41,693 nucleotides of DNA, taken from CAZAPG01 sp964486935. Its GTDB lineage: Bacteria; Chloroflexota; Anaerolineae; 4572-78; J111. The stretch is taken from contig CAZAPG010000059.1 in assembly GCA_964486935.1 (NCBI GenBank), positions 1 through 41,693 on the forward strand. The letters run 5' to 3'. This document shows positions 1-7,698 of the stretch, piece by piece. The translations under genes and the position numbers were made by a program. Positions within the stretch are counted from its first letter, which is position 1. Every line of letters starts with the position of its first letter. The notes beneath the pieces were generated by a model. It ran no database searches and was not told the origin of the DNA. It saw only the letters and a program-made list of their open reading frames with translations.

Positions 1-3000
1 CTCTGCTCTGATGCGCCGCGTTGCTTCCAGGCCATCAACCTGGGGCATTTGAATATCCATTAAAATAATATCGGGTTTTTTTTGTTTGGCCTGCTCAATC
101 GCTTCCAGGCCATTGCGAACGCCAATCACCTGGAAGCCTTTGGCGCGCAAATAGTCGGTTAAAATGGCGTATAGCCGAATATCATCTTCGGCTACCAATA
201 TCAGCGGTGGTTGGGCTGCCTCAACTGACCAGTCATTTTTTAGCGTGGTTACGGTTGTAATTTGTTTGACTGCCGCAGGGTGTTGTAACTTTTTTTCGTT
301 ATCCCACGGAAATGATACTGTAAAGCGGGTGCCCTGGCCCAATTCGCTTTCTAAATGAGTTTCTCCCCCGTGCATTCTAACCATACGTTTGACCAATGCC
401 AGCCCCAAACCGGTGCCGGGGTATTGTCTGGTGAGGCTGCTATCTACTTGCACAAAGGGTTGAAACAGGCGGTCAATATCCTCTTTGGCAATCCCGATGC
501 CGGTATCCCACACCACAAAATGAACCTGATGTTTTTGGGAATCGCCTATTACATCCAGGCCAACCGCGCCTTTTTCTGGCGTAAATTTTACCGCATTGCT
601 TAACAGATTTACCAAAATCTGTTTAAGGCGGCGGTCATCGGCCTGGATGATGGTTACGGCCTCGTCGATATTAAGCGAGAGGCTAATCTTTTTTTTGTGG
701 GCCGCCTGTTTTACAAATTGCAGGCTGGTTTGACAGGCAGATTGCACCAAAACCGGCGCTATCTGTAGCTCTAATTTACCGGCCTCAATTTTTGATAAGT
801 CCAGAATATCATTAATCAATTCAAGCAGGTGACGACCGCTTTCTTCAATATCGTTGATGGCTTTGATCTGCTTTTCTGACAAGTCGCCATAGACTTGCAT
901 TTTTAGCACATCGCACAGGCCCAGAATGGCGGTCAGGGGGGTGCGTAGCTCATGGCTCATGCTGGCCAAAAATTCGTCTTTTAGGCGGGCGGCTCTGGCA
1001 AGTTCCAGGTTGGCGGTTTGCAGGTCGGCGGTGCGCTCTTCTACCCGTTGGGTTAGCCGCGCGCGCTCCTCTTCCAGGGTAGTTTCGGCTTTTTTGCGCT
1101 CATTAATTTCTTGCCGGGCCTGTTGAAACAGGCGGGCATTTTCAATGGCAATAGCCAGTTGGTCGGCAATGGCCTGGGCAATTTCCAAATCGTCGGGGCT
1201 GTAAGCGCCTACCTGCTTGCTGCCTAAATTGAGTGTGCCAAGAACGCGGCTTTTTATTCTGAGGGGGATGACCATAGATGATTGAATGCCGCCGGCAATT
1301 AACTGTTCATCTTCGGCATAACGCGCCCCCACGTTGATGTTGTGGCGCAGCAGGGGCTGGCCCTGGGTAACTACCCAACCAATGGCCGAAGTTTGGCGCG
1401 GCAATTTCAGGCCAACGTCCAGCAGGTTTTTATCAGTTTTCAGGTTGTTGGTGTAGGTTATTTGCAGCTTGTCGCCCTCTCTCATAGCAATTGAAAGGCG
1501 GTCGTAGGGCAGCAAACGCGAGGTGTGCCGGGCAATGGCATAGTGAATGTCGTCGAGCCGGAGGCTGGTGGTAATGGCCCGGTCCAGTTCTCGCAATACG
1601 GCCAATTGCTCGGCCCGGCGTTCGGCTTCGGTGTAAAGGCGCGTATTTTCAATGGCTACCCCTAACTGGTTGGCCATAGCCTCAACCAGGGCTATTTCTT
1701 GCGGGGTAAAGTCTCGGGTTGAGCCGGTTGAGTCGGCGCCCAGCACGCCAATTACTTCGTTTCTGGTGATGATAGGCACCAATAGCAGCGATTTGATACC
1801 CAGTTGCAGAGACAGTTGGCGGGCCGGGCCAATCAGCGGGTCGGTTTCAACATCAAAGATGATAACGGGCGCTTTGTTTTCTATCAACTGGTCATACGAG
1901 GGATTGCCCACCGCCGGTATGCGCAACCCCGACTCAACCAATTTGCCGCCAATCATGTGAGCCTTGAGCGTACCGTAGGCTTTGTCTTTATCAAAAATTA
2001 GTACCCCGCCTTGTTGCAGGCCAAGATACTGCAAATATTCCTTCAGGATAAATTCAAACATTTGCTGCTCATCGCCAAGTTGGGCCAGCGTTTGAGAAAC
2101 CCTAAACAGGGCGGCTGTTTCTTGCAAAGCTGTTTGGGTTTTTTCAAACAGGCGGGCGTTTTCTATGGCCCCGGCGGCCTGGTTGGCCAATAAACGGGCC
2201 AAAGCAATATCTTGCTCGCTAAAGCGGCGTTCGGTTTGGCTGTCGATAAAATCAACCACGCCAATCACCCGTCCCTGAAATACCATTGGCAGTATCAGGC
2301 GAGATTTAATATTGTTTTGTTGCAGGTAAGCGTGCTCGGCGGGGGATAGCTGAGGCTGATTGATTGACATTTGCCGGATAAGCTGTTGGGTAAGTACCTG
2401 CTCTTTTATTGAAAACTGCGGCTGGTAATAAATTTGGCTTAACGACTCGTAACCGGGCGCGTTGCTCACCCCCTGGGCATAAAGCGCCGAAACCGAATTG
2501 TCAGTTTGGTTGTGACCAAAAATAATGCAGGTTTCTACCCCCAGCAAGTTTATCAACTCGCCGGTAACGGTTTTGAGCACGTTCTTAAAGTCCAGGCTAG
2601 ACATAATAGCCGCACCGGCTGATTGCAGGCTGAGTAGTTCCTGGTTGCGTCGGATGAGTTGCGTCTCGGCTTCTTTTCGTTCAATGGCCGATGCCAGCAC
2701 ATTGGCAATGGCCTGTAAAAAATGGATATCATCTTTGGTAAAAGGTTTTGGTTTGTTGCTGTGGGCGGCCAGCACGCCAAAAGGTTGGTCTCGACCCTGA
2801 ATGATTACGCTCACGCTGCTGATAATTCCGTGCCGGCTTAATAACTCAGATGGGGTAAAGCGGGTTTCGGTACGCAACTCTTCTATTACAACCGGCTCGC
2901 CGGTAAGCAGGGCGTACCCGGCGTGGGAGTCGGCCCCGGCCTTGATTTTTTCTTTGTTTATAACGTCCGGCTGCCAGCCTGTACCGGTTCGCACCTCAAA

Positions 3001-4002
3001 AACGTTTTCATCGGCCAGAAATTTCAGGATAGCCGAAAATTTTACTTCAAGGGTTTGTGATACAAGTTCGGCCGCATCATCGAGCACGCCGGCCAGCTCG
3101 CCTCCGGCCAGGGCGCGCTGCCCCAATTCGGCCACCGCTGCCTGCTGCCGGGCGCGAATTTTTAGCTCTGCCTGCATGCGCTCTCGTTCATACAGTTCCA
3201 GGCGCAGCCGCTCGTTTGAAAAGCGTAGCTGCGTGGCGCTTTTATCCAGGCTGTTATCCAGTTCTTGCTTGGCCCGGCGCAGATTTTCTTGTATCTCGGC
3301 CTGGTCACGTTCAGAAATTTTACGCAGGGTCATGGTCCTAACCTCATGCTCGCCATAAGGAATGGACCTGCTTAGAATTTCTACAGGTAGGGTTGCCCCA
3401 TCTTTTTTCAGGCCGATAATTTCATAAGGTTTTTCATATTTTAGCAAAATGTTTCTGAGCAAAATGCTGTGAGATTCAGGGGTGGCTAACTCTAAAATGG
3501 TCATGCCGACCAGTTCGGTGGGGGCGTAATCAAACAACTGGGCCAGTTTTTGGGTGGCTCCCAAAATTTTTACTTTTTCATGAACCAGCAGTCCGTCAAA
3601 ATTAGTTGGGGTAGTTTGCTTTAACTTTTCTTCAAGCTGCTGTAAATTGCTTTCGGGCCAGGGCTGGCTAACGGCTTGCGGGGTAACTTTTGGCGTTATC
3701 AGCAGGGCAGACTCGACGGGGGTGGGAAGAGCAACCGGCTGTGTTTGCGCTAACCACTCGGCTAGTTGGCGCTTTACCACATAAGCTGTGGCCCACACAG
3801 AAAGAGCGCCTACCAGCAAGAACCAAAAAATCACCCATCCCCACCCGGCATTCTGGCTAAGGCCAAGAAAGTAGATAATACTGCCAAAACCGGCCAGCAG
3901 CGTAACCAGCCATATGCCCGCCACCCACCACAACAAGCGTTGTTTAATATTTTGTAATTCAAAGACAGAGGGGTTACGGTTATTTTTCACAGATGTGGCC
4001 AT
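1..4002 (-). CDS. Hybrid sensor histidine kinase with PAS and four GAF domains, C-terminus off the left edge
   Basis: Membrane-bound hybrid sensor kinase; 1334 residues are visible and the C-terminus is missing. Two membrane segments (about residues 22-45 and 50-73) precede a PAS domain (about 133-235), a coiled coil, and four successive GAF domains (about 295-440, 455-615, 630-784, 800-957), several ending in the usual IEN(A/T)RL helix. The HisKA box SHELRTPL has the phospho-acceptor His1017. The N box (NLLSNAVKF, about 1134), a DTGIGI box and a GTGLGLALVKR box form the ATPase domain. A receiver domain begins near 1265, with acidic residues AEDD and phospho-acceptor Asp1316 in LMDIQMP, and is cut in its second half. 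The ATG at 4002 has only a weak AGG upstream. The input signal is unknown; GAF domains often bind cyclic nucleotides, tetrapyrroles or other small ligands. The assignment as a kinase is firm. Confidence 0.95.
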   Translation of the reverse strand, partial: MATSVKNNRNPSVFELQNIKQRLLWWVAGIWLVTLLAGFGSIIYFLGLSQNAGWGWVIFWFLLVGALSVWATAYVVKRQLAEWLAQTQPVALPTPVESALLITPKVTPQAVSQPWPESNLQQLEEKLKQTTPTNFDGLLVHEKVKILGATQKLAQLFDYAPTELVGMTILELATPESHSILLRNILLKYEKPYEIIGLKKDGATLPVEILSRSIPYGEHEVRTMTLRKISERDQAEIQENLRRAKQELDNSLDKSATQLRFSNERLRLELYERERMQAELKIRARQQAAVAELGQRALAGGELAGVLDDAAELVSQTLEVKFSAILKFLADENVFEVRTGTGWQPDVINKEKIKAGADSHAGYALLTGEPVVIEELRTETRFTPSELLSRHGIISSVSVIIQGRDQPFGVLAAHSNKPKPFTKDDIHFLQAIANVLASAIERKEAETQLIRRNQELLSLQSAGAAIMSSLDFKNVLKTVTGELINLLGVETCIIFGHNQTDNSVSALYAQGVSNAPGYESLSQIYYQPQFSIKEQVLTQQLIRQMSINQPQLSPAEHAYLQQNNIKSRLILPMVFQGRVIGVVDFIDSQTERRFSEQDIALARLLANQAAGAIENARLFEKTQTALQETAALFRVSQTLAQLGDEQQMFEFILKEYLQYLGLQQGGVLIFDKDKAYGTLKAHMIGGKLVESGLRIPAVGNPSYDQLIENKAPVIIFDVETDPLIGPARQLSLQLGIKSLLLVPIITRNEVIGVLGADSTGSTRDFTPQEIALVEAMANQLGVAIENTRLYTEAERRAEQLAVLRELDRAITTSLRLDDIHYAIARHTSRLLPYDRLSIAMREGDKLQITYTNNLKTDKNLLDVGLKLPRQTSAIGWVVTQGQPLLRHNINVGARYAEDEQLIAGGIQSSMVIPLRIKSRVLGTLNLGSKQVGAYSPDDLEIAQAIADQLAIAIENARLFQQARQEINERKKAETTLEEERARLTQRVEERTADLQTANLELARAARLKDEFLASMSHELRTPLTAILGLCDVLKMQVYGDLSEKQIKAINDIEESGRHLLELINDILDLSKIEAGKLELQIAPVLVQSACQTSLQFVKQAAHKKKISLSLNIDEAVTIIQADDRRLKQILVNLLSNAVKFTPEKGAVGLDVIGDSQKHQVHFVVWDTGIGIAKEDIDRLFQPFVQVDSSLTRQYPGTGLGLALVKRMVRMHGGETHLESELGQGTRFTVSFPWDNEKKLQHPAAVKQITTVTTLKNDWSVEAAQPPLILVAEDDIRLYAILTDYLRAKGFQVIGVRNGLEAIEQAKQKKPDIILMDIQMPQVDGLEATRRIRAE

Positions 4003-4167
4003 TACCTGAGTCCCTATCGGTAAAATTCATCGCAGCCCTCAACACAGCAAGAAACTGCCCTTATTACCGGTAGAAACTTGAAAAGCAGCTAAAAAATTTT
4101 ACATTCACACTTTGTTAATTCTACCTCATAGTTACTTTCAAGCAAACCCGCCAAAGTTCCTAGTTTT

Positions 4168-4207
4168 ATAAAAAAAGCACCTCTTCTTTGCCAAAAAGAG
4201 GTGCTTT
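4168..4207 (-). terminator. Rho-independent terminator of the glycyl-radical operon
   Basis: A perfect 12-bp inverted repeat (4174-4185 with 4196-4207, AAAGCACCTCTT and its complement) has a 10-nt loop. Read on the minus strand it is followed by a T run, and it sits 22 nt beyond the stop of the Gfo/Idh/MocA gene. It closes the eight-gene minus-strand operon. The rest of 4003-4228 holds only the weakly marked upstream region of the sensor kinase gene; I see no convincing promoter there. Confidence 0.9.
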
Positions 4208-4228
4208 GAGGCGTCCGGCTTAATTTCC

Positions 4229-5371
4229 CTATTTTATCTCTTCGACCGCTACCCAGCGCCCTTCCGCCGACGAGCGCACCGCGGCTTCCATCGCTTCCTG
4301 CACCCGCAGGCCGTCGGCCAGGGTGGGCGAGGGGGCCAGGTTGTCTGATATGGCCCGCAAAAAGCGGTACTGGCATTCGGCGTGGGTGCGCACAAAGCCC
4401 GGCGGCATACTCCAATCGGGCGATTTTTGGCCTTCGTGGCGCTGCACCACTTCCAGCTTGCGGAAGCCGCGCATGCCGCCCAGCGGCGTTTCGGGGTCGC
4501 GGGTGTCGTACACTTCCAGCCAGCTTGGCTCCTCGGAACGAAAACGCAGCGCCCCCTTGTCGCCGTAAATCTCTATTTGCAAATCATTGGTAACGCCCGT
4601 GCCCATCCGGGATATTTCAACCAGCCCTAACGTGTTGTCGGCCATGCGTAGCTGTATCAGGGCGATGTCGTCCACATCCACCGGCCCTTTTTCGGTTGAC
4701 CCGGCGGCAAGGGGGCGCTCTTTGATGAGCGTGTCGAGCGTGGCCTGCACGCTGCCAAAATCGCCCAGCAGGTAGTACACCAGGTCCAGCACGTGCGACC
4801 CCAGGTCGAACAGCGCGCCGCCGCCGGAAATATCCTTTTGCAGCCGCCAGGAAAGAGGCTTGTTGGGGTCGATGTAACTGGCGCGGTAGTAGCGCCCTCT
4901 AAAGGAGAAGACGCGGCCCAAAAAGTCCTCTTCTACCAGTTGCCGGGCGCGGGTGATGGCCGGATAAAAGCGAAAGTTGAAGGTTATTTGGGTTTTGATG
5001 CCGGCCTGTTCCACGGCAGCCACCATGCGCCGGCCCTCGGCCACATTCATCGACAGCGGCTTTTCCAGATAAATATGTTTGCCGGCCTGGGCGGCGGCCA
5101 GCACAATTTCTTCGTGGGCGTGATTGGGCACGCAGATATCCACCATGTCGATGTCATCGTGGGCCAGCAACTCGCGGTAATCGGCGCTCCACACCGGGCA
5201 ACCAATCTCGCGGGCGGCTTTCTGCGCGGTTTCCGGGCGGCTGGTCGCCACCGCAACAAGGTTGACGCTATCGGCGGGCAGGCCGTAGTGAAAGGGAATG
5301 TTGCGGTAGCCCATGGCATGGACCCGGCCAATACCCCCGTAGCCAATCATCCCGATGTTGAGTTTTTTCAC
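4229..5371 (-). CDS. Gfo/Idh/MocA family NAD(P)-dependent oxidoreductase
   Basis: A 380-residue cytoplasmic dehydrogenase of the Gfo/Idh/MocA family, which oxidises or reduces hydroxyls of sugars and inositols with NAD(P). The N-terminus carries the Rossmann fingerprint IGMIGYGGIGRVHA. The family motif EKPLS near residue 100 supplies the catalytic Lys, and DLGSHVLDL near residue 190 carries the usual Asp/His pair. Length is normal for the family. It is the last gene of the operon, 39 nt after the Dabb gene and just before a strong terminator. In a pathway with a glycyl radical eliminase, a Zn-dehydrogenase and an epimerase-like protein it probably performs one of the redox steps on a sugar or polyol intermediate. 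The substrate cannot be read from sequence. Confidence 0.9.
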   Translation of the reverse strand: MKKLNIGMIGYGGIGRVHAMGYRNIPFHYGLPADSVNLVAVATSRPETAQKAAREIGCPVWSADYRELLAHDDIDMVDICVPNHAHEEIVLAAAQAGKHIYLEKPLSMNVAEGRRMVAAVEQAGIKTQITFNFRFYPAITRARQLVEEDFLGRVFSFRGRYYRASYIDPNKPLSWRLQKDISGGGALFDLGSHVLDLVYYLLGDFGSVQATLDTLIKERPLAAGSTEKGPVDVDDIALIQLRMADNTLGLVEISRMGTGVTNDLQIEIYGDKGALRFRSEEPSWLEVYDTRDPETPLGGMRGFRKLEVVQRHEGQKSPDWSMPPGFVRTHAECQYRFLRAISDNLAPSPTLADGLRVQEAMEAAVRSSAEGRWVAVEEIK

Positions 5372-5410
5372 ACTGTCACCTCGTCGTAGTTTCTCTTATC
5401 TTACCAGTTT

Positions 5411-5746
5411 TTAATGGCTTGCCCAATAATCAACCACCAGCACTTTTTCCAAATGGGGCTGCACCAGCTCGCCAAACTTTTGGTGAGCCGGATGGGGCAG
5501 ATAACTGTTTCTGCCGGCCTCGCTGAGAAAGGAGAGCAGAAAACAGTGGGTGAATCCCTGGCTGATATTTTCAATACTTACGTCGGTGCCCCACTCAAAA
5601 TCAGCAATATGCTCAATCTGATTGGGCAAGTCGCAAAAAGCCTGTTCTATCTCTTTGATTTGCTCCGGCGTTGTTGATTCCTTAAAAGCAAACAGTACCA
5701 CGTGACGCAAGGTTTTGGCCGATAATTGGGATAAAGGTTGGTTCAT
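5411..5746 (-). CDS. Dabb (stress-responsive A/B barrel) family protein
   Basis: A 111-residue protein of the Dabb family, small dimeric alpha+beta barrels. The start LRHVVLFAFKE, the HCFLLSF strand in the middle and the terminal pattern YLPHPAHQKF...VDYW are typical: the His-containing HPAHQ region lies at the dimer barrel mouth. Family members range from plant stress proteins to cyclases acting on small molecules, so no reaction can be assigned. It sits 12 nt downstream of the epimerase-like gene and 39 nt upstream of the Gfo/Idh/MocA gene, so it is translated from the same operon and may act on the same intermediate. The ATG has no clear Shine-Dalgarno sequence, consistent with translational coupling. 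Confidence 0.85.
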   Translation of the reverse strand: MNQPLSQLSAKTLRHVVLFAFKESTTPEQIKEIEQAFCDLPNQIEHIADFEWGTDVSIENISQGFTHCFLLSFLSEAGRNSYLPHPAHQKFGELVQPHLEKVLVVDYWASH

Positions 5747-5758
5747 TGGGGTTCGCGT

Positions 5759-6556
5759 TTACTTTTTCAGGCCGGCGCCATCGCGATATTTGTCGCTGGC
5801 TTCATCCATCACGGCGCGGAGCTTTTGCACGGCGGCGGCAATCTGGCCGGTGCCGGGTACAAATTTGCCGTCCGGCCCCTTCAGCAGCGGCGAGGAAAAC
5901 TCACCTACGGTCATGCCCACTTTGATAAAATCGGCCACGTTGCCGGCGTTCAGGCCGCCATCTTCCATCAACTCCATTTGACCCTCCAGCCCGGCCTCCA
6001 CAATCATCTTATGCATGCGCTGGATATTGTCAATCATAATCGGGTCCATCATGTGGGGGCTGCGGCCGGTTTCCTTGGCCCAAAAATAGGCCCGGCTCTC
6101 GTACTCGATGATGTCCACATAAGGCAGGATGTACTGCTCAAAAGAACAAATGGGCGTGCCCTGCCAGGCCCAAACCCCAACCTTCACCCCATTATCTTTA
6201 ATGTAGGTGACGGCCTGCATGGTCAGCTCTTCCATGGTTTCAACCGGCAGGGTAATCAGGTTGACGCCCAAATCAATCAGTTGTTTGAACACGTCAAAAC
6301 TGGGGCGATACATTTGCAATTGGGCCTCGATTTCCAGATTGGTGCTTTTGCGCACCCCTTCGATGATATCAAAACCGCCGCGAGGCATGCCAAAATCCAT
6401 ATATTTGCCGTCGCGCACCTCAATGTGAATCCAGTCGACGCCGCCGGCCTCCAGCTCCTCTACCTGAGCGCCCAGCACCGAGTAGTCGGCCCAGAACAGC
6501 CCCGCCGCAATTTTGCATTTTTGTGATACCTTGCCAATGGTGTCTTTGGTGGTCAT
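5759..6556 (-). CDS. Divergent ribulose-phosphate 3-epimerase-like TIM-barrel protein
   Basis: A 265-residue TIM barrel resembling ribulose-5-phosphate and allulose-6-phosphate 3-epimerases: FWADYSVLGAQVEELEAGG followed by DWIHIEVRDG matches the first two strands, and EDGGLN matches the VDGG strand with its catalytic Asp. The family's metal site normally uses His and Asp in H-x-D, a second His in the DVHLM strand, and the VDGG Asp. Here His44 is kept, the Asp is Glu46, and the second His aligns with Gln79. The GFGGQ phosphate-binding loop is absent. The protein may therefore use a different metal or none, and perhaps a non-phosphorylated substrate. It lies between the dehydrogenase and Dabb genes. 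Epimerase activity is an inference only. Confidence 0.7.
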   Translation of the reverse strand: MTTKDTIGKVSQKCKIAAGLFWADYSVLGAQVEELEAGGVDWIHIEVRDGKYMDFGMPRGGFDIIEGVRKSTNLEIEAQLQMYRPSFDVFKQLIDLGVNLITLPVETMEELTMQAVTYIKDNGVKVGVWAWQGTPICSFEQYILPYVDIIEYESRAYFWAKETGRSPHMMDPIMIDNIQRMHKMIVEAGLEGQMELMEDGGLNAGNVADFIKVGMTVGEFSSPLLKGPDGKFVPGTGQIAAAVQKLRAVMDEASDKYRDGAGLKK

Positions 6557-6657
6557 CGTTAAATTTTATCCTTTCATATAGTGTTGATTTGAAGATTTAA
6601 TAGTTGAGTTCAGTTGAGGCTCGTGGTGCGTATTGCGTAAATTGTACGCAACGCGTC
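6557..6657. repeat. Intercistronic spacer with a small palindrome
   Basis: The spacer between the dehydrogenase and epimerase-like genes contains TTGCGTA-N5-TACGCAA (6633-6651) within a run rich in GCGTA/TACGC steps. It resembles in style, not exact sequence, the palindrome at 12139-12179. There is no T run, so it is more likely an RNA-stability or dispersed-repeat element than a terminator. Confidence 0.45.
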
Positions 6658-7677
6658 CTACGTTTCTACAATCACCTTCATCGACTCGCCGGAACGCATC
6701 AGTTCGACGCCCTCGGCCAGCCGGGAAAGGGGCACGCGATGGGTGATGAGGCCCGACGGTTGCAGGCGGCGGCTTTCCAGCAGTTGAATGGTTTGCTCAA
6801 ACGGATTGAGGCCCACAAACGCGCCATGCAGCGTTAAATCATAGCGGGTGATGGTGTACTGGTTGACCGGCGGGTTATCGTGCGGGCGCAGGCCAAACAG
6901 GATGACCTGCCCGCCCCGGCGAGCCAACTGGATGGCTGTGCCAATCTGGTTGCCCACGGCATCAACCACCACATCCGCGCCCAGGCCGGTTATATCCTTG
7001 ACCGCTTGCGGCAAGTCAATCCGAGTGGGATTGAGCGTTTCGTCCACGCCCAGTTCCTGGGCAAAATTAAGCCGGTACGGCGAAATATCAATGGCGATAA
7101 TTTTGCCCGCGCCCAGCGTGCGGTACATCTGGGCAAAGAGCAGCCCCATCGGCCCCGCGCCGATGATGGCCACGTTATCCCCGGCCTGAATGGGCGCGCG
7201 CACCACCGAGCCGACCACGCACGAGAGCGGCTCAAACAGGGCGGCGTCATCGCGGGGCACGTTGGCGCTGATTTTGAACAGGGCGTTGTGCGGGGCGCGC
7301 AGGTAAGGCGCAAAGGCGCCGTCAATCGTCGTGCCGATGGTCTGGTAGTTGGTGCATTGGTTGTTCAACCCCCGGCGGCAGTAGCGGCACTGGCCGCAAG
7401 TGAGCCGGGGCGCAATTACCACCCGGTCGCCGGGTTGCAGATTTGATACACCGGCGCCGGTGGCCTCGACTACGCCCACTCCCTCATGGCCAATGATAAT
7501 GCCCGGCGTGGCTTTGTGGGCCGGCGGCACGGCCAAAATGTTCAAATCAGTGCCGCAGATGCCGCAGGCTTCAATTTTAACCAGCACATCAGCGGGCTGC
7601 TCCGGCTGCGGAATGGACCGCTTCTCGTATTCCAGTTTTCCTTCGCCTTTAAAAATGGGAACATGCATGGTTGTCAA
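6658..7677 (-). CDS. Zinc-dependent medium-chain dehydrogenase (sorbitol/threonine dehydrogenase type)
   Basis: A 339-residue zinc-dependent medium-chain dehydrogenase, oxidising secondary alcohols of polyols or amino-alcohols with NAD(P). Catalytic zinc ligands are visible as Cys38 in CGICGTD and His64-Glu65 in GHEGVG. The structural zinc lobe has Cys94, Cys97, Cys100 and Cys108 (CGQCRYC, then NNQC). The nucleotide fold starts at IGAGPMG. All key residues are present and the length is normal. It lies directly after the glycyl radical enzyme gene (21 nt), an arrangement seen where the aldehyde or ketone made by the radical enzyme is reduced, or where its substrate is made by oxidation. The substrate is unknown; sorbitol-, galactitol- or threonine-dehydrogenase-like activities fit equally well. 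Confidence 0.92.
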   Translation of the reverse strand: MTTMHVPIFKGEGKLEYEKRSIPQPEQPADVLVKIEACGICGTDLNILAVPPAHKATPGIIIGHEGVGVVEATGAGVSNLQPGDRVVIAPRLTCGQCRYCRRGLNNQCTNYQTIGTTIDGAFAPYLRAPHNALFKISANVPRDDAALFEPLSCVVGSVVRAPIQAGDNVAIIGAGPMGLLFAQMYRTLGAGKIIAIDISPYRLNFAQELGVDETLNPTRIDLPQAVKDITGLGADVVVDAVGNQIGTAIQLARRGGQVILFGLRPHDNPPVNQYTITRYDLTLHGAFVGLNPFEQTIQLLESRRLQPSGLITHRVPLSRLAEGVELMRSGESMKVIVET

Positions 7678-7698
7678 TTTGACACTTGCCTTTTAAGG

